DNA from: Klebsiella pneumoniae
Lineage (GTDB): Bacteria; Pseudomonadota; Gammaproteobacteria; Steroidobacterales; Steroidobacteraceae
Direction: 5' to 3'
Assembly (NCBI GenBank): GCA_945873095.1
Contig: CAMCBU010000004.1
Span: 62,001 to 126,000, forward strand
DNA length: 64,000 nt
Each line of letters opens with the position of its first letter. Positions within the stretch are counted from its first letter, which is position 1. The notes beneath the pieces were generated by a model. That model was not told where the DNA came from, did no database searches, and saw only the letters and a list, made by a program, of their open reading frames with translations. Below are positions 19,305-29,218 of this stretch, in pieces. The translations under genes and the position numbers were made by a program.

Positions 19305-20720
19305 ATGGGGGAGCGCGGGTTCGACTACGACCTGGTAGTCATCGGATCAGGTCCGTCTGGTCAACGGGCGGCCATCCAAGCGGCCAAACTAGGCAAGTCT
19401 GTTGCAATCATCGAACGGGCTCGCACCGTCGGTGGGATCTGCGTCAACTACGGCACGATCCCTTCGAAGACCTTTCGAGAGGCGGTGCTGCACCTCTCGG
19501 GTTATCGTGAACGGGGCATCTACGGCTCGTCTTATCGCGTGAAGCAAGAGATCACCATCGATGATCTGCTCTATCGCGTTCAGCAAGTCGTACGCTCGGA
19601 GATCGACGTCATCCGTAACCAGATGACACGCAACCGCGTCGAACTCATCGAAGCGACCGCGACGTTTCTCGATCCGCATCTCATCGAACTGACCACCGAA
19701 GGGCGGCACGGCAAACGACAGATCACCGCTCGCAAGGTCGTGATCGCTTGCGGCACCGAAGCTGCGCGCGACACCCATATTCCGTTCGACGGTCAAAAAG
19801 TCTTCACGAGCGACGATGTGCTCGGGCTCGAGCGTCTGCCGAGATCCATCATCGTCGTTGGCGCCGGCGTCATCGGCATCGAATACGCGACCATGTTTGC
19901 GGCGCTCGGTGTCCGAGTCACGGTCGTGGACAAACGGCCGACACTGCTGCCTTTTCTGGATCACGAAATTTCGGCGGCGCTCACCTATGTCGTGCAACAG
20001 AGCAACGTCACCATGCGGCTCGGCGAAGAAGTCGCCGAAATCGTCATTCTCAAGGGCGTTTCGAAACCAGTTGAAGTGCGCTTGAAAAGCGGCAAGGTGT
20101 TGCACGCGGAAGCCGCGCTCTACTCGATTGGTCGCGTCGGCGCGACCGAACGCCTGCAACTCGGCAACGCCGGCGTGCAAGCGGATGATCGCAACCGTAT
20201 CCCCGTCAACGAGCACTTCCAAAGCAACGTCGAGCATGTCTATGCCGTCGGCGATGTCATCGGCTTCCCGTCGTTAGCATCGACCTCGTACGAACAAGGT
20301 CGAGCGGCGGCGCGCCATGCTTTCGGTCTGCGCAATGATCACGAAGGTGGTATCGGTCTCTTTCCGTATGGCATCTACACGGTCCCAGAGATTTCGACCA
20401 TCGGCAAAAGCGAAGACGAGCTGACCGCCGCCGGCATCGCCTATGAGATCGGCAAAGCCAACTACCGCGAAATCTCTCGCGGTCAGATCATCGGCGACCG
20501 AACGGGCTTGCTGAAGATCATCTTCAGCCCCGAGTCTCGGCAGTTGCTCGGCGTACACATCATGGGCGAAGGTGCGAGCGAGTTGATTCACATCGGACAA
20601 GTTTTGATGGCTCACAACGGCAAGATCGATTACTTCGCCGATGCCGTCTTCAACTTCCCGACTCTCGCCGAGTGCTACAAAACCGCTGCGCTCGACGGAC
20701 TTAACCGCCTCAGCATCTAG
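19305..20720 (+). CDS. sthA: Si-specific (soluble) NAD(P)+ transhydrogenase
   Basis: DYDLVVIGSGPSGQRAAIQAAKLGKSVAIIERARTVGGICVNYGTIPSKTFREAVLHLSGYRERGIYGSSYRV. Confidence 0.94.
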   Translation: MGERGFDYDLVVIGSGPSGQRAAIQAAKLGKSVAIIERARTVGGICVNYGTIPSKTFREAVLHLSGYRERGIYGSSYRVKQEITIDDLLYRVQQVVRSEIDVIRNQMTRNRVELIEATATFLDPHLIELTTEGRHGKRQITARKVVIACGTEAARDTHIPFDGQKVFTSDDVLGLERLPRSIIVVGAGVIGIEYATMFAALGVRVTVVDKRPTLLPFLDHEISAALTYVVQQSNVTMRLGEEVAEIVILKGVSKPVEVRLKSGKVLHAEAALYSIGRVGATERLQLGNAGVQADDRNRIPVNEHFQSNVEHVYAVGDVIGFPSLASTSYEQGRAAARHAFGLRNDHEGGIGLFPYGIYTVPEISTIGKSEDELTAAGIAYEIGKANYREISRGQIIGDRTGLLKIIFSPESRQLLGVHIMGEGASELIHIGQVLMAHNGKIDYFADAVFNFPTLAECYKTAALDGLNRLSI

Positions 20721-20772
20721 ACTCGGCCTCGAGAAGTAGCCCAAGGCCCCCTAAAGGCGGCAGAATCATCGG

Positions 20773-23328
20773 GTGAGTGATCGCCTGACGATACTGGGAC
20801 TGAGTGAGACCGAGGCGCGGCAACGCTGGGTCGCAGATGGGCCTAACGTCATCGCCGGACGGACGCGCCCGCCGACCTTGACCGTTGCGCTCGATGCGCT
20901 GCGCGAACCCATGTTCATCATGTTGGTCGCAGGCGGTGGTCTCTACCTCGCAATGGGTAAGCTCAGTGATGGGCTGCTGTTGTTGAGTTTCGTGCTCGTC
21001 GTCATCGGCAGTACGATCTTGCAGCGTCGCCGGACTGAGAAAGCGCTTGATGCGCTACGTCAAATGTCGAGCCCGCGATGCCTCGTCATTCGTGGTGGCA
21101 AAGAAATCCGTCTCTCGGCCACCGAGCTGGTATGCGGCGACATCATCGTTCTCGGCGAAGGCGATCGCGTGCCCGCAGATGCGCTACTGCGTCAATCTAG
21201 TCACTTGGCCATCGACGAGTCATTGCTGACCGGAGAATCCGTCCCCGTTAGCAAAGCCCCATCTACCGGCACGGTCGAACTCGGCGAGCCGAGCGGGGAC
21301 CATCCGAGCAGTCTTTATGGGGGGACACTGGTGACATCGGGTGCGGGCCTTGCCGAAATCGTCGCGACGGGTGCGCGCACCCGCGTGGCGAGAATCGGGG
21401 CGGCATTGACCCACATCGACAGCGACCGGACACCGCTGCAAAAAGAGACCGATCGTCTCGTGCGATGGTTGGCGACCGCCGGCATTGTGGCATGCATCGG
21501 GGCTGCCGTCGTTTTTGCATTGACGCGGGGGGGAGATCTCGCGGCATGGCGAGAGGGCGGGCTCGCCGGCATCGCGATGGCGATGTCGTTGATACCCGAA
21601 GAATTCCCGGTCGTACTCTCGGTATTTTTGGCTGTCGGCGCGTGGCATATGTCAAAGCGCAATGTGCTCACCCGCCATATTCCAGCGATCGAAGGCTTGA
21701 GCGCCATGAATGTCCTGTGTGTCGACAAGACCGGCACACTCACTCGCAATCAACTTCAGTTGGCGCACTTGGCCGATATGACCCATGAGGTCGAGTTGGC
21801 CGCCGTGGATCATCTCGATTCGCGATTCGCCACGCTGCTGACGACCGCGTTCGCCGCCACGAAGCCTCAATCGCAAGATCCGCTCGATAAAGCCATCCGT
21901 CATGCAGCGGAGCGACTGATGGGTGTCACGAGCTGCGAACAACACACCCTGCTTCACGAGTACCCGTTGACGGCTGCGCGCCCCGCAATGGGCTACGTCC
22001 GATACGACAGCGACAACTGCGTTCGACTCGCGAGCAAGGGGGCTCCGGAGGTCATAGCGCGTCTGTGCAACTTCACGGACCCACAACAAGTTGCACTGCA
22101 CGCCGTCGTCAGCCGGCTGGCCGAGCAAGGATTGCGCGTCATCGGTGTCGCGCAAGCAGCCAGCAGTGCCGCTAGGCAGTATGTCGACCTACAGGCGGAT
22201 TTTGGCCAACTCGAGTTTCTCGGGCTGCTTGCTTTCGCCGACCCGCTACGTGCCGACGTGCCGCAAGCGGTGGCGGACTGCCGCGAGGCCGGGATACGCG
22301 TAGTCATGATCACGGGTGACTATCCCAAAACGGCGCTCGCTATCGCGCGCCAGGCCGGGATCGTCGCACCGGATCACCCATCCGTGCTGACCGGCGCCGA
22401 GATGGATGCACTCGATGAGACAACCCTCGCCGCGGCGGTTCAACAGCACTGCGTCTTTGCCCGAGTGCGGCCCGAGCAGAAGCTGCGCCTCGTGAGAGCC
22501 TTGCAGGCAAGGGGTCATGTCGTGGCGATGACCGGTGACGGCGTCAACGATGCACCGGCACTGAAAGCCGCTGATATCGGTATTGCGATGGGGCAGCGTG
22601 GCTCGGAGGTGGCTCGAGAAGCGTCCGATCTCGTTCTACTCGATGACGCGTTTCCGTCCATCGTCGCGGCAATCCGTCAGGGTCGAAAGATCTACGACAA
22701 CATCAAAAAAGCGAGCGTCTTCATCATCGCCGTACACGTACCCATCGCAGGACTCGCGCTATTACCTTTGCTCGACTCAGCCGCGCCATTGATCTTGCTC
22801 CCAATCCATATCGTCATCATCGAAATGATCATCGATCCCACCTGCGCCTTGGTCTTCGAGGCCGAGCAGCCAGATCGGGACCTGATGCAGCGGCCGGCTC
22901 GATCGCTGGATCAATCACTCTTCTCCTCGCGTGAGTTAACACTGGCGCTGCTACAAGGACTGAGCGTCTTACTTGCCTGCACGGTGGTCTATGAAATCTC
23001 GACTACGACAGAGGGGTATGAGGTCGCCAGAACGTCGGTGTTTTGCACCTTGATCGCGTCGTTGATCGCACTGATTTATTTCAATCGATCGTGGTCTGCT
23101 TCGTTGCGAGAGGTGCTCTCGCGACGCAATCCCGCGCTGTATGCTGTCACCGCCTTTGCCGTCATCTGTCTGTTGCTGGCATTGTCGGTTCCGATGATTC
23201 GCGATCGCTTTTCGTTTGTCGTGATCGGCCTAGATCAAGTTCTTTGGAGTTCACTCCTCGGAGTGGCCAGCTTGCTGTGGTTCGAAGCCACCAAGCGCCG
23301 GCTTTTAACTCGGTCGCGCAGGGGCTAA
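20773..23328 (+). CDS. Cation-translocating P-type ATPase
   Basis: MNVLCVDKTGTLTRNQL phosphorylation motif, SLLTGESVPVSKAP, MTGDGVNDAPALKAADIGIAMG. GTG start. Confidence 0.93.
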   Translation: MSDRLTILGLSETEARQRWVADGPNVIAGRTRPPTLTVALDALREPMFIMLVAGGGLYLAMGKLSDGLLLLSFVLVVIGSTILQRRRTEKALDALRQMSSPRCLVIRGGKEIRLSATELVCGDIIVLGEGDRVPADALLRQSSHLAIDESLLTGESVPVSKAPSTGTVELGEPSGDHPSSLYGGTLVTSGAGLAEIVATGARTRVARIGAALTHIDSDRTPLQKETDRLVRWLATAGIVACIGAAVVFALTRGGDLAAWREGGLAGIAMAMSLIPEEFPVVLSVFLAVGAWHMSKRNVLTRHIPAIEGLSAMNVLCVDKTGTLTRNQLQLAHLADMTHEVELAAVDHLDSRFATLLTTAFAATKPQSQDPLDKAIRHAAERLMGVTSCEQHTLLHEYPLTAARPAMGYVRYDSDNCVRLASKGAPEVIARLCNFTDPQQVALHAVVSRLAEQGLRVIGVAQAASSAARQYVDLQADFGQLEFLGLLAFADPLRADVPQAVADCREAGIRVVMITGDYPKTALAIARQAGIVAPDHPSVLTGAEMDALDETTLAAAVQQHCVFARVRPEQKLRLVRALQARGHVVAMTGDGVNDAPALKAADIGIAMGQRGSEVAREASDLVLLDDAFPSIVAAIRQGRKIYDNIKKASVFIIAVHVPIAGLALLPLLDSAAPLILLPIHIVIIEMIIDPTCALVFEAEQPDRDLMQRPARSLDQSLFSSRELTLALLQGLSVLLACTVVYEISTTTEGYEVARTSVFCTLIASLIALIYFNRSWSASLREVLSRRNPALYAVTAFAVICLLLALSVPMIRDRFSFVVIGLDQVLWSSLLGVASLLWFEATKRRLLTRSRRG

Positions 23329-23332
23329 AATC

Positions 23333-23917
23333 GTGCACAGCATGACCGATAACGCCCAACCACCCGAACAGCCGACGCAACCCGATTTCTTCAGTTCGGA
23401 TGCCAAGGTGGCCGAGTGTCGTCGGCAAAGCGACCAGCTCAACTATTTCGCCCACTCGTATTGCAAAATCTATGGCGAGTGGCTGGATGCGATCGCGCGC
23501 CTGCACGAAGCGCGGCAGCGTCAACCGCTGCTGCTCGTGCTGATCGCCGCCATCGTCGTTGCCCTGATGGCGTCGGTGTATGTCGTAACTTCGAACCCGG
23601 TGCTCACGTCCATGATCGTCATCCTCGGAGCAGCGCTCGTTTACGGCGTGCTCGAACGCGTGCGTCGCGAGGAAGAACGATTCGACGAGATCAAACGGTC
23701 CAAAGATCGGTTCAGCACCACCTTGTACTTAGCGGGCGTCGATCTGCACCTCGCGGTGCTCGAAGAGGCGATCGCCAAAAATACGGCGGGCGAATGGGTC
23801 TTCAACTCGAAGTTCAACGACTGGCGAGCCCATCGCTTGAACAGTATTTTTTATCGCGTTTACGGAACGGCCGTGCCGAAAACGGTGATTGACAAGATCT
23901 GCAGCTACGGCGCCTGA
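23333..23917 (+). CDS. Hypothetical two-TM membrane protein
   Basis: LLLVLIAAIVVALMASVYVVTSNPVLTSMIVILGAALVYGVLERVRREEERFDEI; GTG or ATG at 23342. Confidence 0.65.
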   Translation: MHSMTDNAQPPEQPTQPDFFSSDAKVAECRRQSDQLNYFAHSYCKIYGEWLDAIARLHEARQRQPLLLVLIAAIVVALMASVYVVTSNPVLTSMIVILGAALVYGVLERVRREEERFDEIKRSKDRFSTTLYLAGVDLHLAVLEEAIAKNTAGEWVFNSKFNDWRAHRLNSIFYRVYGTAVPKTVIDKICSYGA

Positions 23918-25101
23918 ACCACCGGCTTCACAAGCGCACGCACCTGCGCGTAAAACGCCTCACGCGCTTTCGGCTCTGGGCCGAGCGTGGCGCGGGACCA
24001 ATTCGAGTTGCTTGCGATGACCAAACGGCGTGAAGGGTCGATGAAGATTCCCTGCCCAAAAATGCCTTGCGCAGCGACCGCGCCGTCGTCGTAGGTCCAC
24101 CACTGAAAGCCGTAACCGCGCCCCGGCTCACCGATTTCTTTTTGCTTACGAGTCGCCTGAGCGAACCAATCGGCGGGAACCACTTGAACGCCATTAGCTT
24201 GGCCATTGGCCAAGACGAAAAGGCCGAAGCGAGCAAAATCCCGCGTTGCAGCCTGCAAACAACAACCCGCAATTTCATGCCCCGTCTTACCCTGCAGCCA
24301 AGTCGCTTGGGCTTCCATGCCGGCGGGATGCCAAATTTTCTCCTGCAAGTACTGCGCGAGCGGCTTGCCCGTCGCCGATGAAACCAATACTCCGATCAGG
24401 TTCGTCTCACCCGTGTTGTAGCGCCACACTTCGCCCGGCGGATGGGCGCGCGGCAGCTTGCGCATGTAGCTGACGGTTGCGTCGACACCGGAGTCGGGTT
24501 TTGCGTTGTTGAACTTGGCGACGTCAGCTTGCGGGTCTTCGTAGTCTTCGTTCCAACGCACTCCCGAACTCATCGTCAACAATTGACGGATGGTGACATC
24601 GTCGTAGGCGGACCCACGCAGATCCGGGATGTACTCGCTGACTTTGTCTTCGAGACTGCGTATCGACCCATCCTGCAAAGCCGCGCCAACCAATGTCGAT
24701 GTGAACGACTTGGCGACGGAAAAGCTGGTCCAACGCCCTTTCGAGTCGAACCCTTGTCCGTAGCGCTCCAAACGAACCTTGCCATCTTGGATGATGACGA
24801 GCCCTGCGGTTCCCTGCGCCTGAAGATATTGATCGAGGCCCGGGATCACGAGCGGCTCACCGACCGGCAGAGGCATTGGAGTGGGCGATGGCGTCACCAC
24901 GGCCGCTTTAGCCAGCAACGGCAGACGATCCATCGCACGAAATGCGGCATGACGCTGCTCTTGCTCCCAACTCAACACGTCCGCGTTGGTTGGCAACGCC
25001 TTCAACAACCCTCGCGTCTCCTGATCGAGACTTGCGTACCAAGCGCCGCCTGCGAGCGCTGAAACGGAGAGCAATGCCAACACCACGGTTCGAGTACGCA
25101 T
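23905..25101 (-). CDS. Exported serine hydrolase, beta-lactamase/class C family
   Basis: SFSVAKSFTSTLVGAAL (SxxK), YNTGETNLIGVLV (YxN-like), TMSSGVRWNEDYEDP; signal peptide. Confidence 0.85.
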   Translation of the reverse strand: MRTRTVVLALLSVSALAGGAWYASLDQETRGLLKALPTNADVLSWEQEQRHAAFRAMDRLPLLAKAAVVTPSPTPMPLPVGEPLVIPGLDQYLQAQGTAGLVIIQDGKVRLERYGQGFDSKGRWTSFSVAKSFTSTLVGAALQDGSIRSLEDKVSEYIPDLRGSAYDDVTIRQLLTMSSGVRWNEDYEDPQADVAKFNNAKPDSGVDATVSYMRKLPRAHPPGEVWRYNTGETNLIGVLVSSATGKPLAQYLQEKIWHPAGMEAQATWLQGKTGHEIAGCCLQAATRDFARFGLFVLANGQANGVQVVPADWFAQATRKQKEIGEPGRGYGFQWWTYDDGAVAAQGIFGQGIFIDPSRRLVIASNSNWSRATLGPEPKAREAFYAQVRALVKPVVQAP

Positions 25102-25113
25102 GATCGTCTTACC

Positions 25114-26310
25114 TTACCAGTTGACGTTCTTGGGATCGTTCAGCCACTGACCCGCTTCGCGCAGATCGGCGGGCAACGTGTTCGCGAACTTATTCGGCGG
25201 GTATTTCCGCACGTGTTGTGAATAAACCGGTGCGTACAAGTCCCAAGCGAAATCCGGCAGCTTGTGCCCGGCTCGGAAAGACTTGATCGGAATGTTGGCA
25301 GCGACCAACTGTTCGAACTCGTTTCGCGCCATGGCGATGGCGGTTCCGTTCGGATCATAAATGGCACTGCCACCGGCGCCGCCTGGTTCCTCGAAGAATT
25401 GGTTGCCTGGCGATACCGCATTGTTACAGACCGCCGTGTAGACGCGGTGATAAACCGAATTCATCTGCATATCCGCCGGCACGAAGCTGCCGGTGGCGGT
25501 GCGCAGAAAAAGTTCACCGCCTTTCAACGCCATGGCCCGAAACAGTTCGGGCTCACGCTGCATGGCACCCGTGCAAATATTACCTAGCGGCGTCCGTGTT
25601 ACCGGTATGACCGCATCAGCACCGTACATCTCGATATAGCGATCGAGACAGTTATAGATCGTGCTGGTCATCAGTTCGATCGGCGACTGACCGATGCGAA
25701 ACACGCCCATGATATTGCGGACCTTCCAGTGCTTGTCGACGATCTGACCATCCGGCCCGATGATGGTGGTGATCGACAGCACATGACCGGGCCAATCCTT
25801 CTCTCGGGCATAGGACCCAAAGACGATGTAGCAATTATATTTTTTGGCCGCCTTGCCGAGCGCCTCGGTCTCGGGCCCCGGTAAATCGATCGAAAGGCTC
25901 AGAATGTCTTTGCGGCTCCAGTCGTAACTGAAGCCGGTGATTGGGAATTCGTGAAACAGCAGAATATCCGAGGGCGGATTCCACTCCTGCGCGTTGGTGA
26001 TCAACTTCAGCATGTGCTCGAGATTTTCATGGCGGCCCTTTTCAGGGTTGGCGGGGTCGATCGGGCGAACTCGCGTCTGCATCACACCGAGTCGGATGTT
26101 GTCTTTGGCCAGCGGAACCGTCGCATAACGACCGTCTTGTCGCACCGACAGTTGATCGCTGCCTTTACCGATTGCAGCTTGCGCCGACGGGGCTCCCCCC
26201 AAGGCAAGACCCACCGCGCCCGCCGCGCCCCCTTGCAGAAACCCGCGGCGACTCAACTCCTCGGTGAGGGTTGTGCTGCCATCCGGTTTACCGATACGCC
26301 CCTTCTTCAT
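25114..26310 (-). CDS. Tat-signal nitrilase-superfamily (carbon-nitrogen hydrolase) protein
   Basis: Tat motif LSRRGFLQGGAAGAVGLALGGAPSAQA; nitrilase-like Glu (LLFHEFPITGFSYD), Lys (DKHWKVRN) and Cys (GNICTGAMQREPELFRAMALKGGEL). Confidence 0.8.
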   Translation of the reverse strand: MKKGRIGKPDGSTTLTEELSRRGFLQGGAAGAVGLALGGAPSAQAAIGKGSDQLSVRQDGRYATVPLAKDNIRLGVMQTRVRPIDPANPEKGRHENLEHMLKLITNAQEWNPPSDILLFHEFPITGFSYDWSRKDILSLSIDLPGPETEALGKAAKKYNCYIVFGSYAREKDWPGHVLSITTIIGPDGQIVDKHWKVRNIMGVFRIGQSPIELMTSTIYNCLDRYIEMYGADAVIPVTRTPLGNICTGAMQREPELFRAMALKGGELFLRTATGSFVPADMQMNSVYHRVYTAVCNNAVSPGNQFFEEPGGAGGSAIYDPNGTAIAMARNEFEQLVAANIPIKSFRAGHKLPDFAWDLYAPVYSQHVRKYPPNKFANTLPADLREAGQWLNDPKNVNW

Positions 26311-27545
26311 GTCTCGCCCCTTTGCTTGTTTTTGTCGATAAAATTTTTGTCGATCTCTTCGCCGAGAATCTGTACGGCATCCCACACGTCCACGAAGCGC
26401 AGATACAGTGGCGTCAGTCCGAATCGCAGCAGATCCGGCGCACGGAAATCACCAATGACGCCGCGTTTGATGAGTCGCCGCATCACCGCGCCCGCGTCGG
26501 CGTGGGCAAAGGACAGATGACTGCCCCGCCGCGCGGGATCACGCGGCGAAACGAGCTGCAGAGAATTCGCCTGCGGCAGATCTTCCACGAGTGCGATGAA
26601 TAGATCTGAGAGTTCAATCGACTTTCGTCTGATGCACTCGACATCAACACCGTCGAATACATCGAGTGCGCCCTCCAAAGCGGCATAGGCCAGCACGGGC
26701 GGCGTTCCACACCGATGGCGATCGATACCGGGCGCCGGCTGATAGTCATCCAGAAACTCGAAGGGTCGAGCGTCGCCGAGCCAACCACTCAAGACCGGCT
26801 GCTGCGCACTCTGTAAATCGCGCCGCACATAAAGGAAACCCGGAGCACCCGGGCCCCCATTCAAATATTTGTAGGTGCAGCCCACGGCGAAGTCGGCTTC
26901 GGCGACGCCGAGATCAATCGGTAGCGCCCCAGTGGAATGAGACAGATCCCATACGACACGCGCGCCGACCGAATGCACGTGCGCGGTCATCGCCGCCAAG
27001 TCATACATCTCGGCCGTTCGGTAGTGCACATGGGTGAGCACGACCAGAAGAGTATCGTGATCGATCGCCGCCGACAGCTGTTCGCGCGGCACGGCGATCA
27101 CGTCGAGCTCGGGAACGAGCTGCGCAAGTCCGCGCAAGATATACAGATCCGTCGGGAAGTTGCCGAGCTCGGTGACCAACTTGCAGCGCTTGCCGCGTTG
27201 CAGCGCCACCGCCGAGACGATTTTGAAGAGATCGATCGAGGTCGAATCACAGACCAGCACTTCGCCGGGCGATGCGCCGATCAAGGGTGCGATTCGGTCG
27301 CCTAATCGCGATGGATAGTCGAGCCAGCCGTTTTCGCTCCAACTGCGAATGAGGTCGACCCCCCATTGCTCCTGCATCACCGCCGCCACTTGCCGTTCGG
27401 CAGAGCGCGTCAAAGCGCCGAGTGAATTGCCGTCGAGGTAGACCACATCCGGGGGAAGTCGAAACTGCTCGCGATGTACCGCGAGCGGATCGATTCGATC
27501 CCGCTCGGCACACTCCGCTCGACTGGGCGAGCGCATCAAAGCCAC
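26307..27545 (-). CDS. kynU: Kynureninase
   Basis: VVYLDGNSLGALTRSAERQV, VWDLSHSTGALPIDL, FAVGCTYKYLNGGPGAPGFLYV (PLP Lys), LSGWLGDARPFEF. Confidence 0.95.
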   Translation of the reverse strand: MALMRSPSRAECAERDRIDPLAVHREQFRLPPDVVYLDGNSLGALTRSAERQVAAVMQEQWGVDLIRSWSENGWLDYPSRLGDRIAPLIGASPGEVLVCDSTSIDLFKIVSAVALQRGKRCKLVTELGNFPTDLYILRGLAQLVPELDVIAVPREQLSAAIDHDTLLVVLTHVHYRTAEMYDLAAMTAHVHSVGARVVWDLSHSTGALPIDLGVAEADFAVGCTYKYLNGGPGAPGFLYVRRDLQSAQQPVLSGWLGDARPFEFLDDYQPAPGIDRHRCGTPPVLAYAALEGALDVFDGVDVECIRRKSIELSDLFIALVEDLPQANSLQLVSPRDPARRGSHLSFAHADAGAVMRRLIKRGVIGDFRAPDLLRFGLTPLYLRFVDVWDAVQILGEEIDKNFIDKNKQRGET

Positions 27546-28186
27546 TCGCGAAGCACCGCGCGTACCGGTGTTGCTTCAACGCCGAGAATGGGTAACGGCA
27601 GAGCGATGAGCTCATACCGCCCCTCGGGAATCCCATCCAGCACAACCCCCTCGAGAATCGCCATACCGGCTCGATGACAGGCGTGATGCGAGCGGAGCTG
27701 CTTGCAGGTCGCCGGATCGATGGAAGGCGCATCCGTTGCGATCAATCGACAGCCACGCGCGGCAACCGCCTCAATCAGTTCTGGGTCGAGCGCACGAAAT
27801 CCGGCTGGCCACACGGTCCAATCGGGATTCGCGAAAGTGCGCAGCACCAATCGCTCCACCCGCGACGGCAAGCGATCGAGCACCGCCGATGCCGGAATGA
27901 CGCCCTGTCGATCGATGTGCTGCGCACCACTGACATCGCGCAGCTCACACTCGCCCACGAAGGCGGCCAAGTCGAGTGTTGCCAAATCGCCGGCATCATC
28001 TCTCACGTGACGCGAGCACTCGGCATGGGTACCCGACTGCGTCGAGAGCGTGAGCCGATGTAGGTTGACACTCGAACCGGCCGCCACCGCACCGGTCACG
28101 CTGCAGTCGAACGGCACATCGCCAGGCCACACGGGCAGATTGGTCCGCAGCGTTTGCGAGATATCCCAGATGCGGCGTTGAGTCAT
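27536..28186 (-). CDS. kynB: Kynurenine formamidase (cyclase family)
   Basis: RRIWDISQTLRTNLPVWPGDVPF, STQSGTHAECSRHVRDDAGDLA, IATDAPSIDPATC. Confidence 0.92.
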   Translation of the reverse strand: MTQRRIWDISQTLRTNLPVWPGDVPFDCSVTGAVAAGSSVNLHRLTLSTQSGTHAECSRHVRDDAGDLATLDLAAFVGECELRDVSGAQHIDRQGVIPASAVLDRLPSRVERLVLRTFANPDWTVWPAGFRALDPELIEAVAARGCRLIATDAPSIDPATCKQLRSHHACHRAGMAILEGVVLDGIPEGRYELIALPLPILGVEATPVRAVLREWL

Positions 28187-29058
28187 GGCGAGATGCGCGG
28201 TACCGACACCGTTCGCGTAAGCCCGTAAGCGAACACGCCCGCTGTCAAAAACATGATGATGCTGTAAACGGCAGCGGGAATCGACATCTGCGCGTTCTGC
28301 AAAACATTGAGCGCGATGAAGATCGCCAGCGTGCCGTTATGGATGCCGATCTCCATCGAGATGGCGATGGACTGACTGCGCTCCAGTTTCAGTAATCGAG
28401 GTAATCCATAACCCACCCCGATACTGAGCAGATTGAACGCAAGGCAAGCACCGCCCACTGCGGCGATGAACCCGGGCAGTCGATCCCACTCGGCGCCAAT
28501 CGCCGCCAGAATCACGGCCAGCAGCACCAATACCGCAAAAATTCGGATCGGCTTTTCCAGTCGGGCGGCCCACAGCGGCCGATTAGCGCGCAGCGCCATC
28601 CCGATCAGTACCGGCAATACGATGATCATCGCGACCTCGACAATCTTGCGCGTCGGCGGAGGCACGTACTGTTCCTGCCCTAAGAAATGCGCCAAAGACA
28701 AATTGACGATCAGCGGCAAGGTGACGAGTGCCAACGCGCTGTTGATGGCGGTCAGGGTGATATTGAGCGCCACATCACCCTTGGCAAGATGACTGTAGAT
28801 GTTGGCGGTCGCTCCGCCCGGTGAGGCGGCCAGCAGCATCAAGCCGACCGACAACTCGGGTGAGAGATCGAACCATTGCGTCAACGCATAGGCAATGGCG
28901 ACTAAAACGAGGGTTTGTGTCGCAAGACCAATCAGCACCGCTCTCGGGTAGCGAACGATGCGCTTGAAGTCGTCCGTCGTCAGCGACAGCCCCAAGCCCA
29001 ACATGACGATGCCGAGCGCCAACGGCAACAGCAGATTCGTAACGACGGAACTTTCCAT
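28183..29058 (-). CDS. Bile acid:sodium symporter (BASS) family transporter
   Basis: GLSLTTDDFKRIVRYPRAVLIGL, LLAASPGGATANIYSHLAKGDVALNITLTAINSALAL, MEIGIHNGTLAIFIAL. Confidence 0.88.
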   Translation of the reverse strand: MESSVVTNLLLPLALGIVMLGLGLSLTTDDFKRIVRYPRAVLIGLATQTLVLVAIAYALTQWFDLSPELSVGLMLLAASPGGATANIYSHLAKGDVALNITLTAINSALALVTLPLIVNLSLAHFLGQEQYVPPPTRKIVEVAMIIVLPVLIGMALRANRPLWAARLEKPIRIFAVLVLLAVILAAIGAEWDRLPGFIAAVGGACLAFNLLSIGVGYGLPRLLKLERSQSIAISMEIGIHNGTLAIFIALNVLQNAQMSIPAAVYSIIMFLTAGVFAYGLTRTVSVPRISP

Positions 29059-29218
29059 GGGCACGCATCTTAGGCGGGATTCGGTAGATTGAGTCATTTT
29101 TGAGCGATCGCCCGCCGGTCGAGGGCAGGCTAGCGCCTCCCCGTTTGTCAAAACTTGACTTGTTCAGCGCCGTGCTTCGCGGTAAATGTGAGTACAGAAG
29201 ATCGGGGTAAAGAGATTC

